Positions 8,029-15,811 are shown, numbered from the stretch's first letter. The stretch: 28,265 nucleotides of DNA from CAZUCD01 sp964618855 (GCA_964618855.1 CAZUCD010000035.1:1-28265); one strand, 5' to 3'. The notes: a model not told the origin generated them from the letters alone. Numbers and translations are program-made.

Positions 8029-9302
8029 ACTCGTTCGGTCCGACAGAGGATTCCCCGGGACTGCGCCCACCCCTCGGGATGGAGGCGCGTGCCGTCACCC
8101 TGCTGTTTACGGACCTCGTCGACAGCACGAAGTTGAACGAGTCGCTTGGCGACAAGCGCTTCTCGATGCTGATGGCGATGCACGACGAGATGATGCGGTT
8201 CGCGCTTGCCGCCCACCGCGGGACGGAAATCGACAGAACGGACGGCTTCTTTGCCGTCTTCGACCGGCCCGTGGAGGCCGTGGGATGCGCCCTCGCCTAT
8301 CACAAGGCGATCGCGGAACTTGCCGGGCGCGAGGGAGTCGGCCTCGCTGCCCGTGCAGCCATCCACCATGGCGAACTCTTCTTCCGCAGGGTGCCAGAGC
8401 ACGCCTACGGCGGCGTCTCCAAGCCGGTGGAGGCCGAGGGATTGGCAAAGCCCCTGGGTGCCCGCCTCCTCGGACTTGCCGACTCCGGCCAAACGCTGCT
8501 TACCCGCGAAGCCTACGCCATCGCCATGCGAGCCTCCACGGACCCGGGAGCACTTCCCTTGGGGACTCGGTGGATCGAGCATGGCACCTATTGCTTCAAG
8601 GGCGTCGCGACCCCCATGGAAGTGTACGAAGTGGGCATTGAGGGGATCGCCCCCATGAGGCCCCCCTCGAGCAAGGAGAAGGCCTGGAGGGAGGGCCAGA
8701 CGAGGCCCGCCGGTCCCAGCCAGGGCCCTCCACCCTCGTCGCCCGGCCCGGGAGGGCGCTCTGCGCTGGCTGTCGCTCACTCGCGGGATCGCATCATTGC
8801 GGCGAGCGAGTCTCCACCGACCCGCGAGGCTGCGGCTGTGACGACCGTGCAGGTGGGGGCCGCACTGTTGATGTCCGGCGCCACCTTTCTCCTCGCCTTT
8901 TCGATTTCCCAGTGGGCAGCCTCGATCACACATGAATTAGGTGAAATCGCCGGGTTGGCGATCCTGCCCCTCGTGCTGATTGCCGCATGGATTTCCATGC
9001 AGCGGGACGTGCTGACTCCGTTCCGCACGGTGTTGGCTCGGATCACGGGCCGGAGTGGACCCGCACCGCTCGACTCGGCGTCCCAATGGGCCTGGGAAAT
9101 GCTCTCGCACGCCTACGTCTCCGCGCCGTTCCTCCTGCTCATCGCTTCAACCGGAGGGAGGGTGCAGACGCTGCTGGCCCTGCCCGCGAGCATTGCCATG
9201 TCGGTGGCAGCAATGCGGGGAAAAGTGGTCGCGGCCACGACTTCCGCATTGGCCTACCTGGCTGCGTTCTGGGGGCTGGAGCGGCTGCTCGCGCTGAGTT
9301 AG
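8025..9302 (+). CDS. Class III nucleotidyl cyclase-like protein with C-terminal membrane domain
   Basis: The 425-residue protein has an N-terminal cyclase homology domain (about 20-205), a Pro/Gly-rich linker (212-270) and roughly four TM segments (276-425). Motifs are LLFTDLVDST (first metal Asp30), TEIDRTDGFFAVF (second metal Asp73) and GLAKPLGARLLGLA...GQTLLT. Known class III cyclases make cAMP or cGMP from NTP with two metal Asp, a purine-selecting Lys and an Asn/Arg transition-state pair. Both Asp are present and Arg147 is kept. However, the segment before Asp73 is one residue shorter than usual with no Lys at the expected place, and the Asn position is Pro143. Activity and product are therefore open. 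The ATG overlaps the upstream stop. The frame is open further upstream, inside the preceding gene. A paralogous domain lies in the convergent kinase gene. Confidence 0.82.
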   Translation: MNSFGPTEDSPGLRPPLGMEARAVTLLFTDLVDSTKLNESLGDKRFSMLMAMHDEMMRFALAAHRGTEIDRTDGFFAVFDRPVEAVGCALAYHKAIAELAGREGVGLAARAAIHHGELFFRRVPEHAYGGVSKPVEAEGLAKPLGARLLGLADSGQTLLTREAYAIAMRASTDPGALPLGTRWIEHGTYCFKGVATPMEVYEVGIEGIAPMRPPSSKEKAWREGQTRPAGPSQGPPPSSPGPGGRSALAVAHSRDRIIAASESPPTREAAAVTTVQVGAALLMSGATFLLAFSISQWAASITHELGEIAGLAILPLVLIAAWISMQRDVLTPFRTVLARITGRSGPAPLDSASQWAWEMLSHAYVSAPFLLLIASTGGRVQTLLALPASIAMSVAAMRGKVVAATTSALAYLAAFWGLERLLALS

Positions 9303-9368
9303 GCAGGCCCACCGGCAGCAGAATCATCATGGCACATCCCTGCCAGCGGAGAACGCGATAGGGGCGCC

Positions 9369-12300
9369 CTACATCCCCGCCAGGCGGCGCGCCTCCTCCA
9401 GCATCGTGTCCGCTCCATCGATCCCTCCAAGGACCCCCGGGTCGTTGCGGATCGCGGAGATCGCGTTGGCGGCGTGTTCGCGGGCCGCAGCGGTGGTGCC
9501 CGCCTTTTCGGCGTCAATGGCAAGCGCCAGGTGCGCACTGAACAGTAATCGGCGTGCCTGGATCGAATGGGAGTGCTCACGCCCGAGCGCGGGCTCGAAG
9601 GCGGCCAGAGCGGGCGTGAGGACTGCCACCGCCTCCTCGTGCCTGCCAAGCTGAGTGAGGCAGTTTGCCCGCAGGCACGCCGCATCCGCCGTCATCTTGT
9701 GCGCTTCCCCCTTCGTCGAGATCCGCAGCGCATGGAGGCGCTCCGCGGTCGCCAGGGCTTCAGCGTGGCGACCCTTTCTCTGGAGCAGCGAGGCGCGCAG
9801 CTCATGCATCGCCGCCTCCGTGTCCGCGCTGACCTCGGCCCCCGCAAACGAGCGCTCGCACTCCGCCAGCACCTCCAGCGCCGCTTCGACGTCCCCCGAC
9901 TCCATCTCGACGTTCGCCAGGAGGATCGCGCTCCTGATCGTGAACTGGTGCGCTGCGCCGATGTTCCTGCGCCGCACGTCGAGCGCGCGGCGCGCGTTCT
10001 CCCGCGCCTCGTCGAACCGTCCGAGCTTCAATTGCGCCAATCCAATGTTGTTGAGCACGAGCGCCGTGTTGGAGTGCTCCGGCCCGAAGAACCGGAGCGT
10101 CACCTCCAGCGTCTCGTTGTAAACGTCCAGCGCCTCAGCGATCCGGCCCCCCTTGAAGTAGTCGTTCGCGAGGTTGGAGAGCAGGGAGTACCCAACCTCC
10201 TGTTCAAGCAGCGGGCCGGCGTCGCGAACGACCTCGATGCCCTCGCGATGGAGACGTATCGCCTCGTCTAGGCTCCCCGCATCGCGCTCCGAGTTGCCGA
10301 CGTTCTGGAGCGCATGGGCGAGCCGCCGTGCGTCCCTCTCGGGCAAGCGGCGGATGATTTCCAGGGCACGCCGGTTGAAGTCGAGCCCCTCGCGCAATCG
10401 TCCCGCCAGGTTCATCGTTCCGCCGAGGTTGAGCAGCACATCGGCCAACATGGGGCTTCCCGGGCCGTACACGCCCTCGCCCAGCGCGAGGGTTTCTGAG
10501 AGCAGGGACTCGGCCTCGCCCAGGCGGCCGGCTTCACGCAGGATGGTGCCCCGGTCGTTCATCGCGACGAGCACTTCGACGGACCGCGGCTCGCCATCCT
10601 CGCGGACGAGGGCCAGGGTCCTGCTGGACAAGTCCACCGCGCCGTTGATCTCGCCGAGGCGCAGCAGTTTTCTGCCGGCCTCCCCCATGGATGCCGCAAA
10701 CTCGCGTTTCATGTCCCGGCCGAACGCCGCCGTCTGCGTGCCCGCGAAGTGCGAGGTGACCGTGCCGGCGATCCTGGCGGCCAGCGCCCGGTCCTGCGCC
10801 CGCTGCATGTCCAGCGTGCTCCCCAAGTGGTCGAGCATCGCGATGGCCAACGCGGTCGCGGACTTCATCTGTTCGGCGGCAAGCCTGCGCTGCTCCTCGG
10901 CCTCCCGCTCGCGCTCGCGGGCCGCCCGCGCGCCCTGCTCGGCCTGGATGCGCAGGTCGGCCTCGCGCCTGGCGATGGAGCGCTCCCTCTCGATCAGTGG
11001 AATTGCCACGGCGGTCGCCACGACGGCGAGTGCCGCCAAGATGCTTGCCGCGACTGTCAGCATGCGGCCCAGCCTCTCGCGGCGGCGCTGCCGTTGCCTA
11101 TCCGGGAGCGAGCCAAGCCGGACCGCGAGTTCCCCGGCCGATCTCAGCCGCCTGTCGGGCCTCGCGGCCACGCAGTCGCGAACGTCCTCCCTCAACAGGG
11201 GATCGGGGATGTCGGCCTCCCACTCCGCCGTCAGGGGCCGGGCGAAGTCCCCAACGATCGATTGGTACAGCAGCACCCCAAGCGCGTAGATGTCCGACTG
11301 CACCGAAGGGGCGCGGCCCGCAAGCAGCTCCGGCGCCATGTACAGCCGCGTCCCCGTGCGGGAGGAGAGCTCCGTCCCGCCCAGCGTCGAGTCCGTGAAC
11401 CCGGTCGAGTCGATGCCCGCCTGCTTCAGGAGCGCCTTGTCCGTGAGCTGCCCGATGCCGAAGTCGGTCAACTTGGCCTGCGCGCTCCCCCCCGCGCCCT
11501 CGACCAGGATGTTCGAGGGTTTTATGTCCTTGTGGATGATCCCGATGGAATGTGCCGCGGCGGCGGCGTCGGCCACCTGCGCCACGATCCGCAGTCGCGC
11601 CGCAAGGCCCACCGCGGCGAATCCCCCGCGCGACTCGACCCACTGCGGCAGCGCCCCGCCGTCCGCAAAGTCCATTTCCAGGAAGTACGGCGGCTCGTCG
11701 AAGTTCAGGTCCCGCAGCCTCTGGATGTCAGGCCTGTCCCCAAGGGCATCGCGTATGAGCATGAAGAGGGCGAGTTCGCGCTTCAGGGAGCGGAGGCGCT
11801 CCCAGACGAAGCAGAACTTGAAGACGCGCCGCTCCCTCGTGCGCGCATGCTCCGCCAGCCAGACCTCGCCGAACCCCCCCTCGCCCAGCTTCTCGCGCAG
11901 GACCCAGCCCGGACGGCGGCGCACCTCGTTCCCGATCGCGGGCCGCCAGCCCAGCAGCTCCTCCTCCCCGGGCCGGATCGCGCGGTATGCCTTGGGGGAA
12001 TCCGGGGGCGGCGCCAACCCCTCCGCCCCGCTCGGGGCCACCTCGAACAGTTCGACCGGCTCCTCGCCATGCCCGGAGCCGACGCCCTTGAGGACGTAGG
12101 GGCCGTGCGCGAGCCACTGGAGTCCCTCCGGCAGGAGTCCCGGATCCGCCGCGGCGCGGCGCGCCAGGTCGAATGCCGCGCGCGTCAGCAGCGTCCGACC
12201 CCCGGGTGCCAGCGCCATCACGCGCGCCGCGAGCGGCTTGGCAAGGCCCTCCACCTCGATCTGCTTCGCGCCGCGCTGCACATCGGCCGCCGGGGTCTCC

Positions 12301-12608
12301 CTCAGGATGACCTCCCCGAGGTGGATGCCCACGCGCATGCGAAGCTCGTGGCCCTCCTCGGCGCCCAGTGCCGCGAGCGCGGGATGCAGCTCCAGCGCAA
12401 AGGCGACCGCGTCCACAGGGCGCTCGAACAAGAGGAGGAACCCGTCCGACTTGTCGATCTCGCGGCCGCGGTGGCGTGCCATGATGCCCCGGGCGGCCGC
12501 ATCCACCCGCGCCAGCAACTCCGCGGACCGTGCGTCCCCGGCCCGCGCCACCAGCCGGGTGCTATCCTCCATGTCCGTCACGACGAGGGTGGCCAACTGC
12601 GCGCGCAT
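9369..12608 (-). CDS. Cyclase-like / Ser-Thr protein kinase / TM / TPR fusion protein
   Basis: The 1079-residue product starts at an ATG with GGAAGGTG about 4 bases upstream; the frame is open to 12881, but that extension is basic, Pro-rich and unlike protein. Residues 1-190 are a cyclase-like domain (TDMEDST with Asp12; REIDKSDGFLLLF with Asp55; GLAKPLAARV). Residues about 235-500 are a Hanks-type kinase: GEGGFGEVW P-loop (243-250), VFKF with Lys264, IHKDIKPSN with Asp361 and Asn366, DFG (382-384) and MAPEL (424-428), so it should be active. One TM segment follows (517-539), then a charged coiled-coil (540-595) and TPR repeats from about 640 to 1040. Cyclase and kinase are thus on the cytoplasmic N-side and the TPRs outside. 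It converges on the membrane cyclase-like gene, with 66 bases between stops. A combined stimulus-to-phosphorylation receptor is likely; its substrate is unknown. Confidence 0.88.
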   Translation of the reverse strand: MRAQLATLVVTDMEDSTRLVARAGDARSAELLARVDAAARGIMARHRGREIDKSDGFLLLFERPVDAVAFALELHPALAALGAEEGHELRMRVGIHLGEVILRETPAADVQRGAKQIEVEGLAKPLAARVMALAPGGRTLLTRAAFDLARRAAADPGLLPEGLQWLAHGPYVLKGVGSGHGEEPVELFEVAPSGAEGLAPPPDSPKAYRAIRPGEEELLGWRPAIGNEVRRRPGWVLREKLGEGGFGEVWLAEHARTRERRVFKFCFVWERLRSLKRELALFMLIRDALGDRPDIQRLRDLNFDEPPYFLEMDFADGGALPQWVESRGGFAAVGLAARLRIVAQVADAAAAAHSIGIIHKDIKPSNILVEGAGGSAQAKLTDFGIGQLTDKALLKQAGIDSTGFTDSTLGGTELSSRTGTRLYMAPELLAGRAPSVQSDIYALGVLLYQSIVGDFARPLTAEWEADIPDPLLREDVRDCVAARPDRRLRSAGELAVRLGSLPDRQRQRRRERLGRMLTVAASILAALAVVATAVAIPLIERERSIARREADLRIQAEQGARAAREREREAEEQRRLAAEQMKSATALAIAMLDHLGSTLDMQRAQDRALAARIAGTVTSHFAGTQTAAFGRDMKREFAASMGEAGRKLLRLGEINGAVDLSSRTLALVREDGEPRSVEVLVAMNDRGTILREAGRLGEAESLLSETLALGEGVYGPGSPMLADVLLNLGGTMNLAGRLREGLDFNRRALEIIRRLPERDARRLAHALQNVGNSERDAGSLDEAIRLHREGIEVVRDAGPLLEQEVGYSLLSNLANDYFKGGRIAEALDVYNETLEVTLRFFGPEHSNTALVLNNIGLAQLKLGRFDEARENARRALDVRRRNIGAAHQFTIRSAILLANVEMESGDVEAALEVLAECERSFAGAEVSADTEAAMHELRASLLQRKGRHAEALATAERLHALRISTKGEAHKMTADAACLRANCLTQLGRHEEAVAVLTPALAAFEPALGREHSHSIQARRLLFSAHLALAIDAEKAGTTAAAREHAANAISAIRNDPGVLGGIDGADTMLEEARRLAGM

Positions 12609-13088
12609 GTTCACCTTCCCTGCACGGGCGCTGAAGCGAAGCAATCGCGCCGAAGGCTCGACCCGGCGCGGGCTCCGCGCAAGCCCCGCGTGCGGTGTTT
12701 TCCGCCCCGTTTTTTCGGGGGGAGGACGAGCGGACAACTTCTGTCGAATTCGGACAAAACTGTGGATTGTTGGGGGTGGGGTCGGGTGCCGTTGTGGTGC
12801 TGGGTCCCGCGGACACACCGCAGTTCGCGCTAAGTTGGGAAACTCGAACAGCCTAGGTTTGGGGCCGATTTTTCTGCGCAAAACTTATCCACAGGCATTT
12901 TTTTCTGTTCTTTGTTCTTGACATCCCGGAATGAGGGGTCGAAGCGTTCCCACAATCAGGTTCGCGTTTGTCCTTGACCTTGCGTTCGACCGGCTCCTGT
13001 CAGGCCACCGGCGGCGGGAAGGGCGGAGGGGAAGGGGCGGCGGACCTGGCAGTGCCACACTGAGACCACCAAAGGGACGAGGTCCACA
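12609..13088. other. Gene-free stretch between divergent kinase and H1-like genes
   Basis: This is about 480 bases without a convincing gene; the frames crossing it are composition shadows. It should carry the promoters of both divergent genes. Visible items are a small CCCCG-T6-CGGGG hairpin (12705-12720), a perfect DnaA-box 9-mer at 12885-12893, a near match in the opposite orientation at 12761-12769 (TGTGGATTG), an AT-richer patch (12871-12920) unusual for this DNA, and a perfect TTGACA at 12918-12923 without a good -10 box at 16-18 bases. Confidence 0.6.
12885..12893 (+). promoter_or_regulatory. DnaA-box 9-mer TTATCCACA
   Basis: The sequence is an exact match to the strongest DnaA binding 9-mer. 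It sits in the AT-richest patch of the window, upstream of the histone H1-like gene. A second, imperfect, oppositely oriented copy (TGTGGATTG) lies 116 bases away. Two sites are too few for a typical origin, and no dnaA, dnaN or gidA is nearby, so it may be a regulatory site or chance. Confidence 0.35.
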
Positions 13089-13283
13089 ATGGCTGACGAC
13101 GCCAAGAAGGCTGCACCGAAGAAGGCCGCGAAGAAGCCGGCCAAGAAGGCCGCCGCGAAGAAGGCTGCCCCCAAGAAGGCCGCCAAGAAGCCGGCCGCCA
13201 AGAAGGCCGCCCCCAAGAAGGCTGCCAAGAAGCCGGCCGCCAAGAAGGCACCGCAGGCCAAGAAGGCTGCCAAGCCGGCCTGA
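13089..13283 (+). CDS. Histone H1-like Lys/Ala/Pro-rich DNA-binding protein
   Basis: This 64-residue, strongly basic protein starts MADDAKKAAPKKAAKKPAKK and consists almost wholly of repeated KKAAPKKAAKKPA units (about four). It resembles the C-terminal tails of histone H1, Hc1-like and AlgP/HU-tail proteins, which bind DNA non-specifically and compact the nucleoid. There is no globular domain. GGACGAGG lies about 8 bases upstream of the ATG, one of the clearer ribosome binding sites here, which supports real expression. The repeat also exists at DNA level (AAGAAGGC(C/T)GCC units), so copy number may vary between strains. A short repetitive basic frame in GC-rich DNA could be fortuitous, but the start signal, the acidic MADD start and the downstream hairpin argue for a gene. 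It stands alone, between a divergent kinase gene and a secreted-protein gene. Confidence 0.78.
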   Translation: MADDAKKAAPKKAAKKPAKKAAAKKAAPKKAAKKPAAKKAAPKKAAKKPAAKKAPQAKKAAKPA

Positions 13284-13425
13284 TAGGCCGACCGTCGAGG
13301 TCCCGTCACGCGCCGTCCCCCGTGGCGGCGCCACCGCAGTTAACGACAAAACCCGACACACCGGCGAATCAACACCCCCGGCCGGCCAGCGACAGCGGGG
13401 GTGCTTCGTCGGTTTCACAATCTTC

Positions 13426-13476
13426 GCGCAGGGAGCAGCGCCCCCCAAGGGGCCTCCTCCCTGCGCTTCGTCTTTT
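13426..13476 (+). terminator. Candidate rho-independent terminator after the H1-like gene
   Basis: GCGCAGGGAG (13426-13435) pairs perfectly with CTCCCTGCGC (13457-13466). The loop contains a nested CCCC/GGGG pairing. TTCGTCTTTT follows, an interrupted T tract. The hairpin is about 140 bases after the stop of the H1-like gene. Confidence 0.5.
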
Positions 13477-13540
13477 CAGGGGTCCCCACACCCCGCCACT
13501 AGGGGAGTCGCCAGCCTCTTGTCCCCGAATTCCCTTGCAA

Positions 13541-13568
13541 TTGAACGGGGCCGCGCGTGCGGAATACT
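13541..13568 (+). promoter_or_regulatory. Weak sigma70-like promoter candidate
   Basis: TTGAAC (13541-13546) and AATACT (13563-13568) each match 4 of 6 consensus bases and are separated by 16 bases. They lie 37 bases before the start of the secreted DNRLRE protein. This was found by eye only and could be chance. Confidence 0.25.
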
Positions 13569-13604
13569 CCGGCGACACATCATCGCAGTCCCAGGAGCAC
13601 ATCC

Positions 13605-15743
13605 ATGAGTTCCCCACGCAGTGGCGGATGGGGGGGCACGCTCGCCTCCATCGCCATCGCAGCCGTCACCTGTTGCGCCGCCGGCACCGCCGGAGCAGCA
13701 AACGACTTGGACCTATTGTTGAGCCCGACCTGGAGTCCCGAGGTCGAGGCAGCCATCGCCTCCGCCAGGTCTGCCAACGGCCTCGCCCCCGCCAAGGGCC
13801 AGGCCACCTTCTCCGATGTCGCCGATTACTCGCGCGGCGCCTCGTGCGTGGACTGCACCGGCGCCAATGTCGTCGAGGTCGAGGCGAACTGCGGCACGCC
13901 AACCGACAACACCAACGGCGGCTGCAACTACGCCGGCAACCTGATGACCCCCATCAGCATCGGAGACAAGATCTGCGCCGGCGCCTCCGCCTTCGGAAGC
14001 ATTCGCGACCTCGACTGGTACAGCTTCACGCTCACCTCGACGACGACCGTCACGTTCACGATCAACGCCAACTTCCCCACGCTCAACTACATCACTACCG
14101 CGGACTGCGCGTTCGGCATCGTCTTCAACAACTTCACCGGTCCGTGCGTCCCGAATCAGGTGACGGCCACGCTTCCCGCGGGCAACTACGTGGCCATTGC
14201 CGCAATCGACGGTTTCGACGGCCTCCCCTGCAACACCCCGTACACGGCGACGCTGTGCCTCGGCGGCGAGGAATGCGGCGGAGTCGTTGACCCCTGCGAC
14301 GAGGACACGACGGCCCCAGTCATCCTGGACTGCCCGGATTCCTTCACCACGACATGCAACATCGAGGGCGGCTTCTTCTTCAGTTACACGCCGACCGTCG
14401 ACGAGACCTGCCCCTACGAAGTCTCCTACTCGTGGACGAACCCGATTCCGTATGGTGAGAACGAACTGACCGTCACCGTGACGGACCAGGCCGGCAACCA
14501 GGACTCCTGCTCCTTCACGGTCACCGTGGTGCCGGACCCGAAGGACCCCTTCCGCGGCTACTCCGACCCCGTGCTGGACGGCTGGGTGCGCGAGCCGGAC
14601 CTTGTCAACATGGTCGAGGGGCCGATCAACACGAAGGCCTCCACGTTCGACGTGGGCGACGACTCGGCCAACTGGGGCCGCCGGTCGATCCTCTCGTTCG
14701 ACACGAGCAGCATCCCCGATGACGCGACGATCACGGCGGCCCGCATCCGCCTTACGCGCTCCACGGTCTCCGGGACTCCGACGGTCCTCGGCAGCCTCAT
14801 GCTGGACATGGGTTCCGGGCTCATCGGCGCCGGTGCCGCCGTCGAGCCGACGGACTACGACCTCGCCGCCGCGGCCTTCACCGACGTCGCCTCCTCGTTC
14901 CCGTACCCTGCTGCGAACTCCTACACGACCTTCGCCGAGCTCGGCGCGTACTACGCCGCCGGCATCTCGAAGACCGGCCTGACGCAGTTCCGCGTCCGCT
15001 TCAACAGCGAGTCCGACGACGACAACGGCGCGGACTTCATCTCGTTCTACTCGGGCGAGGCCGGCACGACCGTCCGCCCCGAGCTGATCGTGGAGTTCTA
15101 CTCGGAAAGCTGCCTTCCCTGCTACTCCGGCCTCCCCTGCGGCTCCCCGACCACGGTGACCCTGTGGTCCACGCCGGCCGAGGACGGCGGCCTGATGGAG
15201 TCGCACTTCACGTCGGAGGTTGGCGGCACCGCCAACGCCGGCGCCACGACCTCCCCCGTCGGCGACACCGCGCAGCGCCAGCAGCTCCAGGTGCTCCTCA
15301 ACTTCGACACCTCGTCGATCCCCTTCGATGCCATCATCGACAGCGCCGAACTTCGCGTCTACCGCGCGAGCGCGACCGGAAGCTGGGCGTCCTTCGGCCC
15401 GATCTGGGTCGGCATGAGGAACCCCTGCGCCATGCCCTGGTGGTACGGCGGCAGCGGGGCCTTCGAGGCGATCGACTTCCAGGCCATCAGCTCCGCCGCC
15501 CCGGTGGCGACGCTGACGGTCCCGGCATCGAACACGTACACGTCGGCCTTCCTCAACCCGGCTGGCCTTGCGGCCATCAACCGCGCCGGCATGACGCAGA
15601 TGAAGCTCTACTACCCGACAACGGACGACGGCGACGCCGTCTCCGACCAGGTCCAGATCGGCACTGGCAACTACGGCCTCACCTCGCCCGGGCGTCCGCG
15701 CCTTGTGGTGACGTACAGGTTTGCCTGCCTCGTCCGGGACTAG
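13605..15743 (+). CDS. Secreted multidomain protein: PPC-like, HYR and two DNRLRE domains
   Basis: The 712-residue protein has a Sec signal peptide (1 to about 31, cleavage near AGA-AND). AGGAG seven bases before the ATG fixes the start. Domains by eye: residues about 96-218 resemble a bacterial pre-peptidase C-terminal (PPC) beta-sandwich (IRDLDWYSFTLTSTTTVTF...LPAGNYVAIAA). Residues 237-310 are a HYR domain (TTAPVILDCPD...VTVTDQAGNQDSCSFTVTV). Residues about 318-517 and 530-708 are two DNRLRE beta-sandwich domains, marked by SILSFDTSSIPDDATITAARIRL and LNFDTSSIPFDAIIDSAEL. These are extracellular binding or adhesion modules, often on cell-surface glycan-associated proteins. It has many Cys, consistent with disulphides after export. 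There is no catalytic domain and no sorting tail. It ends just before a strong terminator, so it is probably a single-gene unit. Confidence 0.87.
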   Translation: MSSPRSGGWGGTLASIAIAAVTCCAAGTAGAANDLDLLLSPTWSPEVEAAIASARSANGLAPAKGQATFSDVADYSRGASCVDCTGANVVEVEANCGTPTDNTNGGCNYAGNLMTPISIGDKICAGASAFGSIRDLDWYSFTLTSTTTVTFTINANFPTLNYITTADCAFGIVFNNFTGPCVPNQVTATLPAGNYVAIAAIDGFDGLPCNTPYTATLCLGGEECGGVVDPCDEDTTAPVILDCPDSFTTTCNIEGGFFFSYTPTVDETCPYEVSYSWTNPIPYGENELTVTVTDQAGNQDSCSFTVTVVPDPKDPFRGYSDPVLDGWVREPDLVNMVEGPINTKASTFDVGDDSANWGRRSILSFDTSSIPDDATITAARIRLTRSTVSGTPTVLGSLMLDMGSGLIGAGAAVEPTDYDLAAAAFTDVASSFPYPAANSYTTFAELGAYYAAGISKTGLTQFRVRFNSESDDDNGADFISFYSGEAGTTVRPELIVEFYSESCLPCYSGLPCGSPTTVTLWSTPAEDGGLMESHFTSEVGGTANAGATTSPVGDTAQRQQLQVLLNFDTSSIPFDAIIDSAELRVYRASATGSWASFGPIWVGMRNPCAMPWWYGGSGAFEAIDFQAISSAAPVATLTVPASNTYTSAFLNPAGLAAINRAGMTQMKLYYPTTDDGDAVSDQVQIGTGNYGLTSPGRPRLVVTYRFACLVRD

Positions 15744-15770
15744 GGTCCAATCCCTCACCAACCCGTGGTG

Positions 15771-15811
15771 CAATCCCCCCGCCGAACATCCGGCGGGGGG
15801 ATTGCTTTTTG
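15771..15811 (+). terminator. Strong rho-independent terminator
   Basis: A perfect 15-base stem, GCAATCCCCCCGCCG (15771-15785) with CGGCGGGGGGATTGC (15792-15806), closes a 6-base loop and is followed immediately by TTTTT. It lies 28 bases after the stop of the secreted DNRLRE protein. Confidence 0.93.

Larger units (their letters stand above)
13284..13604. other. Intergenic stretch with terminator-like hairpin and candidate promoter
   Basis: This is about 320 bases without a convincing gene. It holds the hairpin at 13426-13466 followed by a T-rich run, then a weak sigma70-like element at 13541-13568 before the next gene. Reading frames crossing it are low-complexity shadows. Confidence 0.55.

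Noticed and set aside
5833..8070. Long minus-strand open frame opposite the unknown 777-residue membrane protein
   Set aside because: I considered this seriously because the plus-strand protein is unrecognised. The plus frame has a signal peptide, TM segments and ATGA overlaps at both ends, while the minus frame is Arg/Gly/Pro-rich and has no such features.
9303..9368. GGCAGG...CCTGCC pairing between the convergent cyclase-like and kinase stops
   Set aside because: The stem is six bases with a loop of more than 30 bases and no T tract.
12705..12720. CCCCG-TTTTTT-CGGGG hairpin
   Set aside because: The stem is only five bases, and it lies in the leader of the kinase gene rather than after a gene. 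It is not convincing as a terminator or riboswitch.
10749..12833. Plus-strand open frame opposite the kinase fusion gene
   Set aside because: It is antisense to intact kinase motifs. The product is Arg/Pro/Leu-rich without a recognisable fold.
12609..12881. N-terminal extension of the kinase fusion up to 12881
   Set aside because: The extension is Pro/Arg-rich and structureless, and the ATG at 12608 has a good ribosome binding site right before the conserved cyclase domain.
12974..13002. TTGACC with a -10 box for the H1-like gene
   Set aside because: The best hexamer at the right spacing is CTGTCA, too far from consensus to call.
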